From contig NZ_VIRL01000017.1 of assembly GCF_006874465.1 (NCBI RefSeq), positions 124,001 through 188,000 on the forward strand: DNA of 64,000 bases, given 5' to 3'. Below, piece by piece: positions 8,659-16,887 of this stretch. How positions within the stretch are numbered: the first letter of the stretch is position 1; each line of letters starts with the position of its first letter. The notes under the pieces were generated by a model. That model had not been told where the DNA came from and did not search any database. It worked only from the letters and a program-made list of their open reading frames with translations. This DNA is from Microbispora bryophytorum. GTDB taxonomy: Bacteria > Actinomycetota > Actinomycetes > Streptosporangiales > Streptosporangiaceae. The position numbers were made by a program, and so were the translations under genes.

Positions 8659-10218
8659 TCAGCGAGCGGCGCCGAAGGCGGAGGCCAGGGCCGTACGCAG
8701 GGTGTCGTGCTCCTTCGCGTCGGGCCGGAGGGAGTCCGACGCCCAGGCCACGTAGCAGTCGGGGCGCAGGAGCACAGCGGTGGGGGCACTGCGCAGCTCG
8801 GTGGGGGGGCCGTCCTGGCTCGTCTTGGCGGTGACGAGGTCCACGCGGTCGCGCCGGCCGTCGAGAGCCCCGGCGAGCGCGGCGTCCGGCGTGAGGTCGA
8901 TGAGGAGCGGCCGGGCGGTTCTGGTCAGCTCGGCCAGCCGCACGGAGCCGGTCGCTGTCTCCAGCACCAGGTCGGGGGCGGGGCGCCCGGTGAGGGGGTG
9001 GGTCCCTTCGAGGTCATATCTGATGTCCGCCCCGGACATCATGTCCGCGATGTGCTTGGTGGTCCGCTCGTCGCCCAGCAGCTCGGTGAACAGCGCGCGC
9101 AGCGCCGTGACCTCAGGCCCGGGGGCGATGAGCGCCGACTGCGCTTGCGTGTGCATGACCACGCGCTCCGCGGCGGGGCGCCGCTCGGTCTCGTACGTGT
9201 CGAGCAGTCCGGGCGGGGCCCAGCCGTGGATCTCCGCCGCCAGCTTCCAGCCCAGGTTGATCGCGTCCTGGAGGCCCAGGTTGAGGCCGGGGCCGCCGAT
9301 CGCGCTGTGCACGTGCGCGGCGTCGCCCAGCAGCAGCACCCGGCCGTCGCGGAAGCGCTCGGCCAGGCGGGTGTTGCCGCCGCTCACGCGGCGCAACTGG
9401 TGCGGGCCGGGGCCCTCGGGCGGGCCGAACGGCAGGTCGACGCCGAGCACGCGGCGCACGCTGTCTCTCAGCTCGTCCAGGCTCATCGGCTGGTCGCCGC
9501 CGTCCTGGTTCCACTCGGTGGCGTGCACGAGCGTTCCGGTGGGGAACGGCGCGTACACGAACAGCCCGTGGTCGGTGCGGTGGTGCATGAACGGGGGGAT
9601 CGGCCCGTAGCCGGGCACGTTCAGCCCGCCGGTGACCGGGTCGATCAGCTCGGCGGGGACGGTGACGTGCGCGCCGCGGGAGACCGAGCCGTCCCTGGTC
9701 ACTCCGGGGAAGCCGATGTCGCACAGCTTGCGGGTGATGCTGCGCCCGCCGTCCGCGCCGACGAAGTGGCGGGTGCGCAGCCGATAGGAGCCCTCGGGAC
9801 CGGCGATCTCCGCGTCGACGCCGTCCTCGTCCTGGGAGAGGCCGGTCAGCTCGTGTCCCCGGCGGATCTCCACGCCGAGTTCGAGGGCGCGCTCCGCAAG
9901 CACCTGCTCGATCCGGTGCTGCGGCACCGGCAGGCCGTACATCGGGTTGTCGTCGAGCCTGCTCAGGTCGAGGGGCATCGCACCGAACACGAAGGCCGGG
10001 CTCGGCCGGGGCGGCTCGGCGCCGCCGCTGAGGCGTTCGTAGAGCCCACGGCGGTCGAGTGCGCGTACGACCTGGCCGACGAGTCCGTTGGCCCGGTTCT
10101 CCTTGGTCTGCCCGTTCAGGCGTTCCAGCACGATCGGCCGCACTCCGGCCAGGCTCAGCTCGCAGGCGAGCATCAGCCCGTTCGGTCCGGCTCCGGCGAT
10201 CACGACGTCGGCGGTCAT
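8659..10218 (-). CDS. FAD-dependent aromatic monooxygenase, rifampicin-monooxygenase-like
   Basis: 519 aa, ATG at 10218 after a perfect aaggagg SD. Class A flavoprotein hydroxylase: ADVVIAGAGPNGLMLACELS (Rossmann FAD motif) at residues about 3-20, the GADGGRSITRK DG motif near 160, and GRVLLLGDAAHVHSAIGGPG near 275, followed by GLNLGLQDAINLGWKLAA. The C-terminal 120 residues form the thioredoxin-like domain seen in phenol hydroxylases and in Rox (rifampicin monooxygenase). A resistance or polyketide-hydroxylation role is possible; the assignment as Rox itself is inference. A TetR gene lies upstream on the same strand. Confidence 0.8.
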   Translation of the reverse strand: MTADVVIAGAGPNGLMLACELSLAGVRPIVLERLNGQTKENRANGLVGQVVRALDRRGLYERLSGGAEPPRPSPAFVFGAMPLDLSRLDDNPMYGLPVPQHRIEQVLAERALELGVEIRRGHELTGLSQDEDGVDAEIAGPEGSYRLRTRHFVGADGGRSITRKLCDIGFPGVTRDGSVSRGAHVTVPAELIDPVTGGLNVPGYGPIPPFMHHRTDHGLFVYAPFPTGTLVHATEWNQDGGDQPMSLDELRDSVRRVLGVDLPFGPPEGPGPHQLRRVSGGNTRLAERFRDGRVLLLGDAAHVHSAIGGPGLNLGLQDAINLGWKLAAEIHGWAPPGLLDTYETERRPAAERVVMHTQAQSALIAPGPEVTALRALFTELLGDERTTKHIADMMSGADIRYDLEGTHPLTGRPAPDLVLETATGSVRLAELTRTARPLLIDLTPDAALAGALDGRRDRVDLVTAKTSQDGPPTELRSAPTAVLLRPDCYVAWASDSLRPDAKEHDTLRTALASAFGAAR

Positions 10219-10270
10219 GGCGGTCCTCCTTGGGGATTCGGCGGGCATGGCGAATGAAGGCGTGGCGAAG

Positions 10271-10331
10271 GGAAGGCGTGGCGGGTGGAAGGCGTGGCGG
10301 GTGGAAGGCAGGGCGGGTGGAAGGCAGGGCG
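10271..10331. repeat. 16-bp tandem repeat between TetR and monooxygenase genes
   Basis: The unit ggaaggcgtggcgggt is present twice exactly (10271-10302), then once as ggaaggcagggcgggt and once truncated. A related unit lies just upstream (10256-10270). The repeats sit in the 271-bp leader of the monooxygenase gene, which otherwise holds no ORF I can support. Confidence 0.85.
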
Positions 10332-10489
10332 AATTCGCGGCATGGCGAACGACGGGACGGCGTGGTCGCCTACGGCGCCCCGCGTCAGTCAGGGCGTGAA
10401 AGGCCGAGCGGCGGGCCGGCGTGGCACGTCACTTCGCGAGTGGGGGAAAGCCCCCGCGGGGGCGTCCTTCTGTCAGGGCCGCGCTTCTG

Positions 10490-11113
10490 TCAGGGCTCGG
10501 GCAGCCCGGCGGACAGCCGGTCGAGCGCGTCCTCGATGAGTGGTTTGACGGGCACGGGCGGGTCGCTCCGCAACCAATGGTCCATCGCCACCCTGATCGC
10601 GGCCCCGGCCGCGCCCGCCACCAGGCGCGGGTAGAGGTCGCGGGCGACGTCGGTGCCGGTCCGCTCGGCGATGGCCGCCGCCAGCTCGTCCTCGGCGATG
10701 GCGTCGGCCTTGAGCATCTCGCCCTGCAGCGAGGGCTCGCTGATCATGAGCCGGATGCCGGTCTGCCACTGCTGGTCCGGCTGCCTGGCGTCGTACTCCG
10801 CACCCATCGCGAGCTGGGTGACTACGGCGATCTTGATGGCCTCCCACAGGGACTCCGACGCCGGACGGCGGCGCAGCTCCTGTGCGATCAGGCGGGCGCG
10901 GTCGAGGTGCCTGGCGGCAATCGCCTCGCCCTTGCTGGAGAAGTAGTTGTTGAAGGTCCGCGGAGCCACGCGGGCCTCCGCGGCGATGTCCTCCACGCGT
11001 ACGTTCTCCAGTCCGCGCTCCACGGCGAGCCGGATCGCCGCCCAGCTCAACGCGATGCGCGTCTCCTGTTTCTTGCGCTCGCGCAGCCCCGGACGCTCGC
11101 CTTCCCTGCTCAC
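10490..11113 (-). CDS. TetR family transcriptional regulator
   Basis: 207 aa. I use the GTG at 11113 (M-S-R-E-G-E-R-P...) rather than a TTG at 11128. The N-terminal HTH is typical: RKKQETRIALSWAAIRLAVERG, VEDIAAEARVAPRTFNNYFSSKGE, with the conserved F-x-x-Y-F-x-x-K recognition helix; the C-terminal ligand domain is diverged. It lies upstream of the monooxygenase on the same strand, so it probably controls that gene and itself. Confidence 0.88.
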   Translation of the reverse strand: MSREGERPGLRERKKQETRIALSWAAIRLAVERGLENVRVEDIAAEARVAPRTFNNYFSSKGEAIAARHLDRARLIAQELRRRPASESLWEAIKIAVVTQLAMGAEYDARQPDQQWQTGIRLMISEPSLQGEMLKADAIAEDELAAAIAERTGTDVARDLYPRLVAGAAGAAIRVAMDHWLRSDPPVPVKPLIEDALDRLSAGLPEP

Positions 11114-11132
11114 AGGACCACCATACAACTAC

Positions 11133-11147
11133 TTGCGTACAACGCAA
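11133..11147. promoter_or_regulatory. Palindrome, probable TetR operator
   Basis: TTGCGT-ACA-ACGCAA is a perfect 6-bp dyad about 20 bp upstream of the TetR start, a typical place and size for autoregulation. Confidence 0.5.
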
Positions 11148-11199
11148 AGATGCGTGAGACGTAAATTTGCGCGAGCCGCACTTTGTGCCGAGGGATGCT

Positions 11200-11421
11200 T
11201 CAGTCGCGGGCGCCGGTCAGGCGGATGAACTCCTCCAGGGAGAACCGGCCGTCGGCGTCCACGTCGGCGTCCCGGTCGAGCGCGCCGATCGCCTCCGGCG
11301 GCAGGGCGGGAAAGTGTGACCGCAGCTCCGCCTCGGTGATGAAGCCGTCGCCGTCGCCGTCGATCGCGTCGAATTCACGCTTGAGGGTCTCGAACCGCTC
11401 GTGGCTGAGTTCGTGAGTCAC
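11200..11421 (-). CDS. Small EF-hand calcium-binding protein
   Basis: 73 aa, GTG start at 11421. Two EF-hand loops: D-G-D-G-D-G-F-I-T-E-A-E and D-A-D-V-D-A-D-G-R-F-S-L-E-E. The first matches the 12-residue D-x-D-x-D-G-x-I-x-x-x-E pattern exactly; the second is likely also functional. No signal peptide or membrane segment, so a cytosolic calcium buffer or sensor like actinobacterial calmodulin-like CabD. Transcribed alone; the ECF41 gene begins downstream of a 93-bp gap. Confidence 0.85.
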   Translation of the reverse strand: MTHELSHERFETLKREFDAIDGDGDGFITEAELRSHFPALPPEAIGALDRDADVDADGRFSLEEFIRLTGARD

Positions 11422-11514
11422 AACGACCTGCCTTCGCACCGGGGGACGACACCAGACAACCTATGCCGTACGGCGCAAAAGTTCGATGGCGGGCCAGGTT
11501 CGCCACCAGCGGCC

Positions 11515-12507
11515 TCAGCGGCTCACGGCGATCTCCCGCTCCACGTGCGACAGCTTCTCGGGATTGCGCACGTGGTAGACGCCGGTGACGTAGCCGTTCT
11601 CGATCCGCATCGCCAGCACGCCGTCGATCTCCCCGTCGACTCGGACGAGCAGCCCAGGGCCGCCGTTGATCTGCACCACTTCGACCGACCTTACGGCGTC
11701 GCGCCGCCACCAGCGGACGGCCAGCAGGCGAGCCACCTGGCGGACCCCCACGATGGGCTGAAGCAGGGCGTGTCTGATGCCGCCGCCGTCGCTCAGGGCG
11801 ACGACGTCCGGGGCGAGGATGTCGAGCAGGCTCTGCAGGTCGCCGGTCTCCACCGCTCGCTGGAAGGCGTGGAGTGCGGCTTGGGTCTCGGCCGGTGAGG
11901 CCATGCCGCGTGGCCGGCGCACGGCGACGTGTGCGCGTGCCCGGTGGGCGATCTGGCGGACCGCGGCCTGGCTCTTGCCGACGGCCTCGGCGATCTCGTC
12001 GTAGTCCAGGTCGAACACCTCACGCAGCACGAACACCGCTCGCTCGGTCGGTGACAGCGTCTCCAGCACCAGCAGCATCGCCATCGAGACACTGTCGGCC
12101 AGCTCGACGTCCTCGGCCACGTCGGGCGCGGTCAGCAGCGGCTCGGGCAGCCACGGGCCGACGTAGGACTCCCTGCGCCGCCCGAGCGCACGCAGCCGGT
12201 CAAGCGCCTGCCGAGTGACGATCCGCACCAGAAAGGCGCGCTTGTCCCGCACGGTGTCCAGGTCGACGCTCGCCCATCGGAGCCAGGTCTCCTGCAACAC
12301 GTCCTCGGCGTCGGCGGCCGAACCGAGCATCTCGTAGGCGACGGTGAACAGCAGGTTGCGGTGGGCGACGAACGCCTCCGTGGCCGACTCCACGGCGTCC
12401 AAGGCGTCCTGGGTGTCGAAGGTGTCCGCGGTGTCGGCGGGGTCGGCGGGGTCGGCGCGATCGCGTGGCGCGGCTGTGTATGCGGATCGATCGCCTCGCT
12501 CGCTCAT
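11515..12507 (-). CDS. ECF41-type RNA polymerase sigma factor with SnoaL-like C-terminal domain
   Basis: 330 aa, ATG at 12507 (an in-frame ATG at 12534 is possible). Sigma region 2 (LFTVAYEMLGSAADAEDVLQETWLRW) spans about 50-110, region 4 (LSPTERAVFVLREVFDLDYDEIAEAVG) about 150-195. Between them is GPWLPEPL, the ECF41 hallmark, and in the extension is DGGG, a second ECF41 motif. The C-terminal 120 residues form a SnoaL/NTF2-like domain that in characterised ECF41 proteins tunes activity in place of an anti-sigma factor. The divergent gene is the expected COE-type target, and both have matching promoters. Confidence 0.93.
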   Translation of the reverse strand: MSERGDRSAYTAAPRDRADPADPADTADTFDTQDALDAVESATEAFVAHRNLLFTVAYEMLGSAADAEDVLQETWLRWASVDLDTVRDKRAFLVRIVTRQALDRLRALGRRRESYVGPWLPEPLLTAPDVAEDVELADSVSMAMLLVLETLSPTERAVFVLREVFDLDYDEIAEAVGKSQAAVRQIAHRARAHVAVRRPRGMASPAETQAALHAFQRAVETGDLQSLLDILAPDVVALSDGGGIRHALLQPIVGVRQVARLLAVRWWRRDAVRSVEVVQINGGPGLLVRVDGEIDGVLAMRIENGYVTGVYHVRNPEKLSHVEREIAVSR

Positions 12508-12551
12508 GCCGTGGCTTCTCCTGTCCGCTTCCATCCCTGCCACACGCACAG

Positions 12552-12578
12552 GACGCCGGTGTCCGCCGGTTTGTGACA
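12552..12578 (-). promoter_or_regulatory. ECF41 promoter of the sigma factor gene (autoregulation)
   Basis: On the minus strand TGTCACA (12578-12572) is followed after exactly 16 bp by CGTC (12555-12552). This matches the published ECF41 target motif TGTCACA-N16-CGTC. Confidence 0.85.
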
Positions 12579-12612
12579 CCCATGATCGGTGGTTCACGTC
12601 ACACGAGCGCGT

Positions 12613-12639
12613 TGTCACAGGGGCCGGAGCGCCGGCGTC
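12613..12639 (+). promoter_or_regulatory. ECF41 promoter of the divergent epimerase gene
   Basis: TGTCACA (12613-12619), 16 bp, then CGTC (12636-12639): the same exact motif as on the other strand, directed at the gene starting at 12722. Confidence 0.88.
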
Positions 12640-12721
12640 TCGTGTTCGTCAGGACGCCGCGCGAACGATCGGGCGGCACGCGACACCACGAATGGTGATC
12701 GAGAGAAGGGAAGGCATCGCC

Positions 12722-13504
12722 ATGCCCGCACCCACGACGAGCATCGGCAAATTCGCAGTGGCGGGAGCGACCGGGCGGCTGGGACGCCACGTCGTCGACG
12801 TCCTCGCTGAACGGGGCTACCAGGTCGTTCCGATGTCCCGAGCCACCGGCGTGGACGTCGTCACCGGTGAAGGCCTCGCCGAGGCGATCACGGGGGTCGA
12901 CGTCATCGTCGACGTCGCGTCGTGGCATGCCTCCGAGCAGGAGGCGGCGACGGAGTTCTTCCGCACCTCGACCCGCAACCTGCACGAGACCGGCCGGAAG
13001 GCGGGAGCCGGCCGGATCGTCATCGCCTCCATCATTGGCGTGGACAAGGCCACCGCCGGTTTCGGCGTCGCCAAGCAGGTGCACGAGGAGCTCAACCTGT
13101 CCGGCCCGCTGCCCGCTCGCATCCTGCGGGCCGCGCAGTTCCACGAATTCGTCGGTCAGCTCCTGGACTGGCAGCAGGGCGAGGTCGCCTACGTCCCGAA
13201 GTGGCCCAGCCAGCTCGTGGCCTGCCGTACGGTGGCCGAGGCGCTGGTCGACCTGGCCACCGACCCCGGCGCGCCCGCCCAGCCCGCTTCCGGAACGCCG
13301 ATCCCCGAGATCGCCGGGCCGCGCAAGGAGATCATTTCCGAGGCGGCCGGGCTTCTCGGCGCCCGCCGGGGCATCAAGGTCGTCGGCGTCGACGACCCCG
13401 GCCTGCCCGATGCCGAATACGCCGCCGGCGGCGGCCTCCTGCCCGGCCCGCACGCCAGGCTCGCCGGCCCCACCTTCCAGGAATGGCTCGCCACCCAGCC
13501 CTGA
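12722..13504 (+). CDS. NAD(P)-binding epimerase/reductase, ECF41 target
   Basis: 260 aa, ATG with an aagggaagg SD. An NmrA/atypical SDR protein: KFAVAGATGRLGRHVVDVLAERG (GxxGxxG nucleotide motif at about 14-20), VDVIVDVASW, then HEELNLSGPLPARILRAAQFHEF. The COE group (carboxymuconolactone decarboxylase, oxidoreductase, epimerase) are the genes classically linked to ECF41 sigma factors; this is the epimerase/oxidoreductase kind. Substrate unknown. Confidence 0.85.
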   Translation: MPAPTTSIGKFAVAGATGRLGRHVVDVLAERGYQVVPMSRATGVDVVTGEGLAEAITGVDVIVDVASWHASEQEAATEFFRTSTRNLHETGRKAGAGRIVIASIIGVDKATAGFGVAKQVHEELNLSGPLPARILRAAQFHEFVGQLLDWQQGEVAYVPKWPSQLVACRTVAEALVDLATDPGAPAQPASGTPIPEIAGPRKEIISEAAGLLGARRGIKVVGVDDPGLPDAEYAAGGGLLPGPHARLAGPTFQEWLATQP

Positions 13505-13568
13505 CACGGACGGAGCCGGCCGGGCCGGGCATCCTGTGGTTCCCTGGCAGTCATCCCGCCCGCGAGGG

Positions 13569-15923
13569 TCAGGTCGTGGCGCGGACCACCAGGCGCGTGG
13601 GGAGGACGACGGAGCTGGTGTGGCGGCCGTCGAGGCGGGACAGGAGCAGTCGCGCCAGGGCCAGGGCCTGGTCCGCGACGGGCACCCGGACGGTGGTGAG
13701 CGCCGGGGTCGTGCAGGAGGCGGCGTGGATGTCGCCGAAGCCGACGACCGCCAGGTCTTCCGGCACCCGCAGTCCTTCTTCACGCGCCGCTCGCATCGCG
13801 CCGATCGCCAGCTCGTCCGAGGTGGCGAACAGGGCATCCAGGTCCTGGCCGCCAGACAGCAGCTCGCGGGCCGCGGCGGCGCCCGATCCGCTGTCCAGAC
13901 CGGCGGGCGCGATCACCGGTCGCAGCCCGTCCTCGTGGAGCGTGGCCAGGTGCCCGGCGAGGCGGTCCTGTACGGCGACGAGGTCAAGGGGGCCGCAGAT
14001 CACCCCGATGCGGCGGCGGCCCCGGTCGAGAAGGTGCCGGGCGGCCTCCCTCGCACCGCCCCCGTTGTCCACGTCCACATGCGGCACGAGGGAGGCGATC
14101 GCGGGCTTGCCGAGCAGCACCACCGGCACCCCGGTGCGGGCGAGCCGCTCGGTGAGCGTGTCCGGGCCGTCCGGGGGAACGAGCACGACCCCGTCGACCT
14201 GCCGCGCCTCCACATGCCGGATGATGCGCCGATGGCTTTCGGGCGTGTCGGCGAGCATGAGGGTGATCTGCTTGCCGGCTCCTTCCAGGACGCTGGTGAC
14301 GTACTGCACGACCGCGGAGGTCAGCGCCTCACCGCCGTGCCGGGGGACCGACAGGACGAGCGCGACCGAGTCGGTCCGCCGGGTGACGAGGCTCCTGGCG
14401 GCGGCGTTGGGCACGTAGCCCAGCTCCTGCACGGCGCGCAGCACCGTGGCGCGCACATCGGGGCTGACCCGCGCCTCGCCGTTCACCACCCGCGAGACCG
14501 TGGCCCGGGAGACGCGCGCGCGGGCGGCGACGGTCTCGAGAGTGGGCCGCTTCGGCCGCTCCGCGCCGAGTCCGTTGCGCTTGACGACGTCGCGATACCA
14601 CAGCGCGCTGTCCTTGAGCAGCCGCCGCTGGGTGGTGAAGTCGACGTGGACGATGCCGAACTTGCGCCGGTAGCCGTCCGCCCATTCGACGCAGTCGAGC
14701 AGCGACCACAGCAGGTAGCCGCGGACCCGGGCGCCCTCGTCGATCGAGGTGCGCAGGGCCCGCAGGTGCTCCTCGACGAAGCTGATCCGGTCGACGTCGT
14801 GGATGCCGTCGCCGGTCACGACGTCCTCGAAGTCGGCGCCGTTCTCGGTGATCATCAGCTCGGTCTCGGGATACTCCTCGGACAGGCGCCGCAGGAGCAG
14901 GGACAGGCCGCTCGGCATGATGGGCCAGCCCATCGCGGTGACGGCCGTCGGCACACTGCAGAACAGGACGCCCTCGCTGCCCGGGAAGGCCGGGTCGGCC
15001 GGGGCGCTGGGCTGGGCCTGCACCGCGATGGGCGTGTAGTAGTTGACCCCGAGCAGGTCGACGGGCCGCCCGATGACGTCGAGGTCCCCGTCGCGGATGT
15101 GGCCGAGCCCGGCGGTCCTCTCGATCAGGGGCAGCAGCTCGGCGGGGTAGCGGCCACGCAGCAGCGGCTCCAGGAACTGCCGGTTGTGCAGGGCGTCGAT
15201 CCTCGCCACCGCCGCGGCGTCCTCGTCGGGGATGCCGGCGGACATGTCCCCGAGCTGCGCGGGGGTGAGGACAGGGGAGAGGTTCAGCACGACGCCGGCC
15301 CTCGCGGCGCCCTGCGCGCGCAGCGCCTCCAGGCCGAGCCCGTGCGCGAGCAGCATGTGGTGAGCGCTGACGAACGCGTCGGCCGCCGACCGTAGGCCGG
15401 GGGCGTGCACCCCCGAGCCGTAGCCGAGGAAGGCGGCGACCCACGGCTCGTTGAACGTGAACCAGGTGTCCACGCGGTCGCCGATCCTGTCGTACACGAC
15501 GCGGGCGTAGTCGGCGAAGTGGCGGGCCGTATCTCGCGAGGTCCACCCGCCGCCGTCCTGCAGCGCCTGCGGCAGGTCCCAGTGATACAGCGTCGCGTAC
15601 GGCGCGATGCCCGCCTCCAGCAACTCGTCCACGAGCCTGTCGTAGAAGTCGAGCCCCGGGCCGTTGACGCGGCCGTGCCCCTCCGGCAGCACCCGCGGCC
15701 AGCTGACCGAGAACCGGTAGGCGGCGATGCCCAGGTCCTGCATCAGCCGGACGTCCTCCGGATGGCGCGCGTAGTGGTCGCAGGCCGGGTCGCCGTACTC
15801 CCCACCCGCGAAGGCGTCCCAGATGGAGGGGCCCCGGCCGTCGCGGTCGGTGGCGCCCTCGATCTGGAACGCGGACGTGGACACTCCCCAGACGAAACCC
15901 TCTGGGAACAACGCGGTGCGCAT
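13569..15923 (-). CDS. Fusion of GH1 beta-glucosidase with LacI-family transcriptional regulator
   Basis: 784 aa, ATG at 15923, one uninterrupted frame. Residues 1-452 are a full GH1 beta-glucosidase: FVWGVSTSAFQIEG at 10-23, acid/base Glu159 in TFNEPW, NYYTP at 294, nucleophile Glu360 in ITENGAD, and the usual end LWYRDVVKRNGL. Residues 460-784 are a full LacI protein: HTH TLETVAARARVSRATVSRVV at 461-480, hinge VPNAAARSLVTRR, and a periplasmic-binding-like sensor ending VRVPVADQALALARLLLSRLDG. Only about eight residues separate the two, with no internal ATG or GTG at the junction. Enzyme and repressor are normally separate adjacent genes; here one protein could both hydrolyse and sense beta-glucosides. 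Confidence 0.92.
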   Translation of the reverse strand: MRTALFPEGFVWGVSTSAFQIEGATDRDGRGPSIWDAFAGGEYGDPACDHYARHPEDVRLMQDLGIAAYRFSVSWPRVLPEGHGRVNGPGLDFYDRLVDELLEAGIAPYATLYHWDLPQALQDGGGWTSRDTARHFADYARVVYDRIGDRVDTWFTFNEPWVAAFLGYGSGVHAPGLRSAADAFVSAHHMLLAHGLGLEALRAQGAARAGVVLNLSPVLTPAQLGDMSAGIPDEDAAAVARIDALHNRQFLEPLLRGRYPAELLPLIERTAGLGHIRDGDLDVIGRPVDLLGVNYYTPIAVQAQPSAPADPAFPGSEGVLFCSVPTAVTAMGWPIMPSGLSLLLRRLSEEYPETELMITENGADFEDVVTGDGIHDVDRISFVEEHLRALRTSIDEGARVRGYLLWSLLDCVEWADGYRRKFGIVHVDFTTQRRLLKDSALWYRDVVKRNGLGAERPKRPTLETVAARARVSRATVSRVVNGEARVSPDVRATVLRAVQELGYVPNAAARSLVTRRTDSVALVLSVPRHGGEALTSAVVQYVTSVLEGAGKQITLMLADTPESHRRIIRHVEARQVDGVVLVPPDGPDTLTERLARTGVPVVLLGKPAIASLVPHVDVDNGGGAREAARHLLDRGRRRIGVICGPLDLVAVQDRLAGHLATLHEDGLRPVIAPAGLDSGSGAAAARELLSGGQDLDALFATSDELAIGAMRAAREEGLRVPEDLAVVGFGDIHAASCTTPALTTVRVPVADQALALARLLLSRLDGRHTSSVVLPTRLVVRATT

Positions 15924-16003
15924 CTACGCGAAACCCCCGGTGACTCGGTGAGCGCTCAGTCTGCCGCGTCGCGTGCCGGACCCGCCACTCAGACGGCCGC
16001 CAC

Positions 16004-16624
16004 TCAGTCGGCCGCCGCCGGTCCCGGCCGGGAGGAGCGCGAAGCCTCCAGTGAGCGGGCCGCGGCCTCCACCGTGTCGCCCGCGCCCACGGCGAAGTCC
16101 CGGAGCAGGCCCTCGAAGCACTGCTCGGCGAGCGAGGAAGGAAAGAAATACCCCCCGAGTTCGAGCGTGACGAGACCGTGCACACCGCACCACGCCTGGT
16201 GCGCGAGCAGCAGCGGCTCGGCGGGACGGAACCGCCCGCTCGCGAGGCACCGCCGGATCGCCGAAAGCGGCGCCTGCAACGCCTGAGCCCCCCACCGCTG
16301 ATCGTCGGATGTGGGAGTGAAGCCGAGCATCGTGGCGTACAGGCTGGTGTTCGCGAGCGCGTTGCGCCGGTAGGCGCGGCACAGCGCCATGAGGTCCGTC
16401 ACCGGATCGGCGGTCTCCTGCACGCCGGCCAGGGCCCGGCCGAGCCTGGCGTAGCTCTCCCGTACGACCTCTGTGACCAGCTCGTCCATGCCGCCGAAAT
16501 GCGTGTAGACCGCCATGGTCGACACCCCGACCTCGGCGGCCAGCCTGCGGGTGGTGAGCGCCTGGCGGTCTTCGGCCTCCAGCAGCCGGGCGGCGGCCTG
16601 CGGCTGGACCGGCGGGTGGCTCAT
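16004..16624 (-). CDS. TetR family regulator with rebuilt N-terminus
   Basis: 206 aa, ATG at 16624. AAARLLEAEDRQALTTRRLA then EVGVSTMAVYTHFGGMDELV is a textbook TetR HTH, and the C-terminal ligand domain (MLGFTPTSDDQRWGAQALQ...) is complete. The usual first helix residues before AAARLLE (about ten) are missing and replaced by M-S-H-P-P-V-Q-P-Q, just where an unrelated STAS remnant begins on the other strand. So the 5' end was probably cut and restarted by recombination. It may still be functional. Confidence 0.8.
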   Translation of the reverse strand: MSHPPVQPQAAARLLEAEDRQALTTRRLAAEVGVSTMAVYTHFGGMDELVTEVVRESYARLGRALAGVQETADPVTDLMALCRAYRRNALANTSLYATMLGFTPTSDDQRWGAQALQAPLSAIRRCLASGRFRPAEPLLLAHQAWCGVHGLVTLELGGYFFPSSLAEQCFEGLLRDFAVGAGDTVEAAARSLEASRSSRPGPAAAD

Positions 16625-16766
16625 CCTGGCCGGGGTCGCGCCGCGGCTGGCCCGCCACCTGCATGTCGCCGGCCTGCTGGGGCGGTTCGAGGTGTGCGGC
16701 ACGGCGGACGAGGCGGTCGCCCGGGTGCGAGAGCCGTACGGGGGCGAACGTGGCGAGCAGGGGTGA
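16614..16766 (+). pseudogene. C-terminal remnant of an STAS-domain (anti-sigma antagonist) gene
   Basis: Read from 16614 the frame gives ILAGVAPRLARHLHVAGLLG then RFEVCGTADEAVARVREPYG up to a TGA at 16764. This has the shape of the last two helices of an STAS/SpoIIAA domain (compare ARILRTTGLDRRIKVYPDVD in the intact STAS gene at 21.6 kb). No start or N-terminal half exists upstream, where the TetR gene runs the other way. Confidence 0.6.
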
Positions 16767-16820
16767 ACGGCGGTGAACGGCGCTGAACGGCGCTGAACGG
16801 CGGTGAACGGCGGTGAACGT
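16764..16820. repeat. 10-bp tandem repeat
   Basis: TGAACGGCGG or TGAACGGCGC repeated five times plus a partial sixth copy, directly after the STAS remnant and before the glycosyltransferase promoter. Every unit contains TGA, so it closes this reading frame several times. Confidence 0.9.
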
Positions 16821-16887
16821 GGTGAGACGCGCCCGAGGCGCGGCGAAGGCGGGGTCGGGGCGGGTCGTCGGCACATAATGAAGGGCG

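Noticed and set aside
12867-15395. An 842-codon plus-strand frame opposite the GH1-LacI fusion
   Set aside because: No family resemblance; the opposite strand is a well-formed enzyme and regulator.
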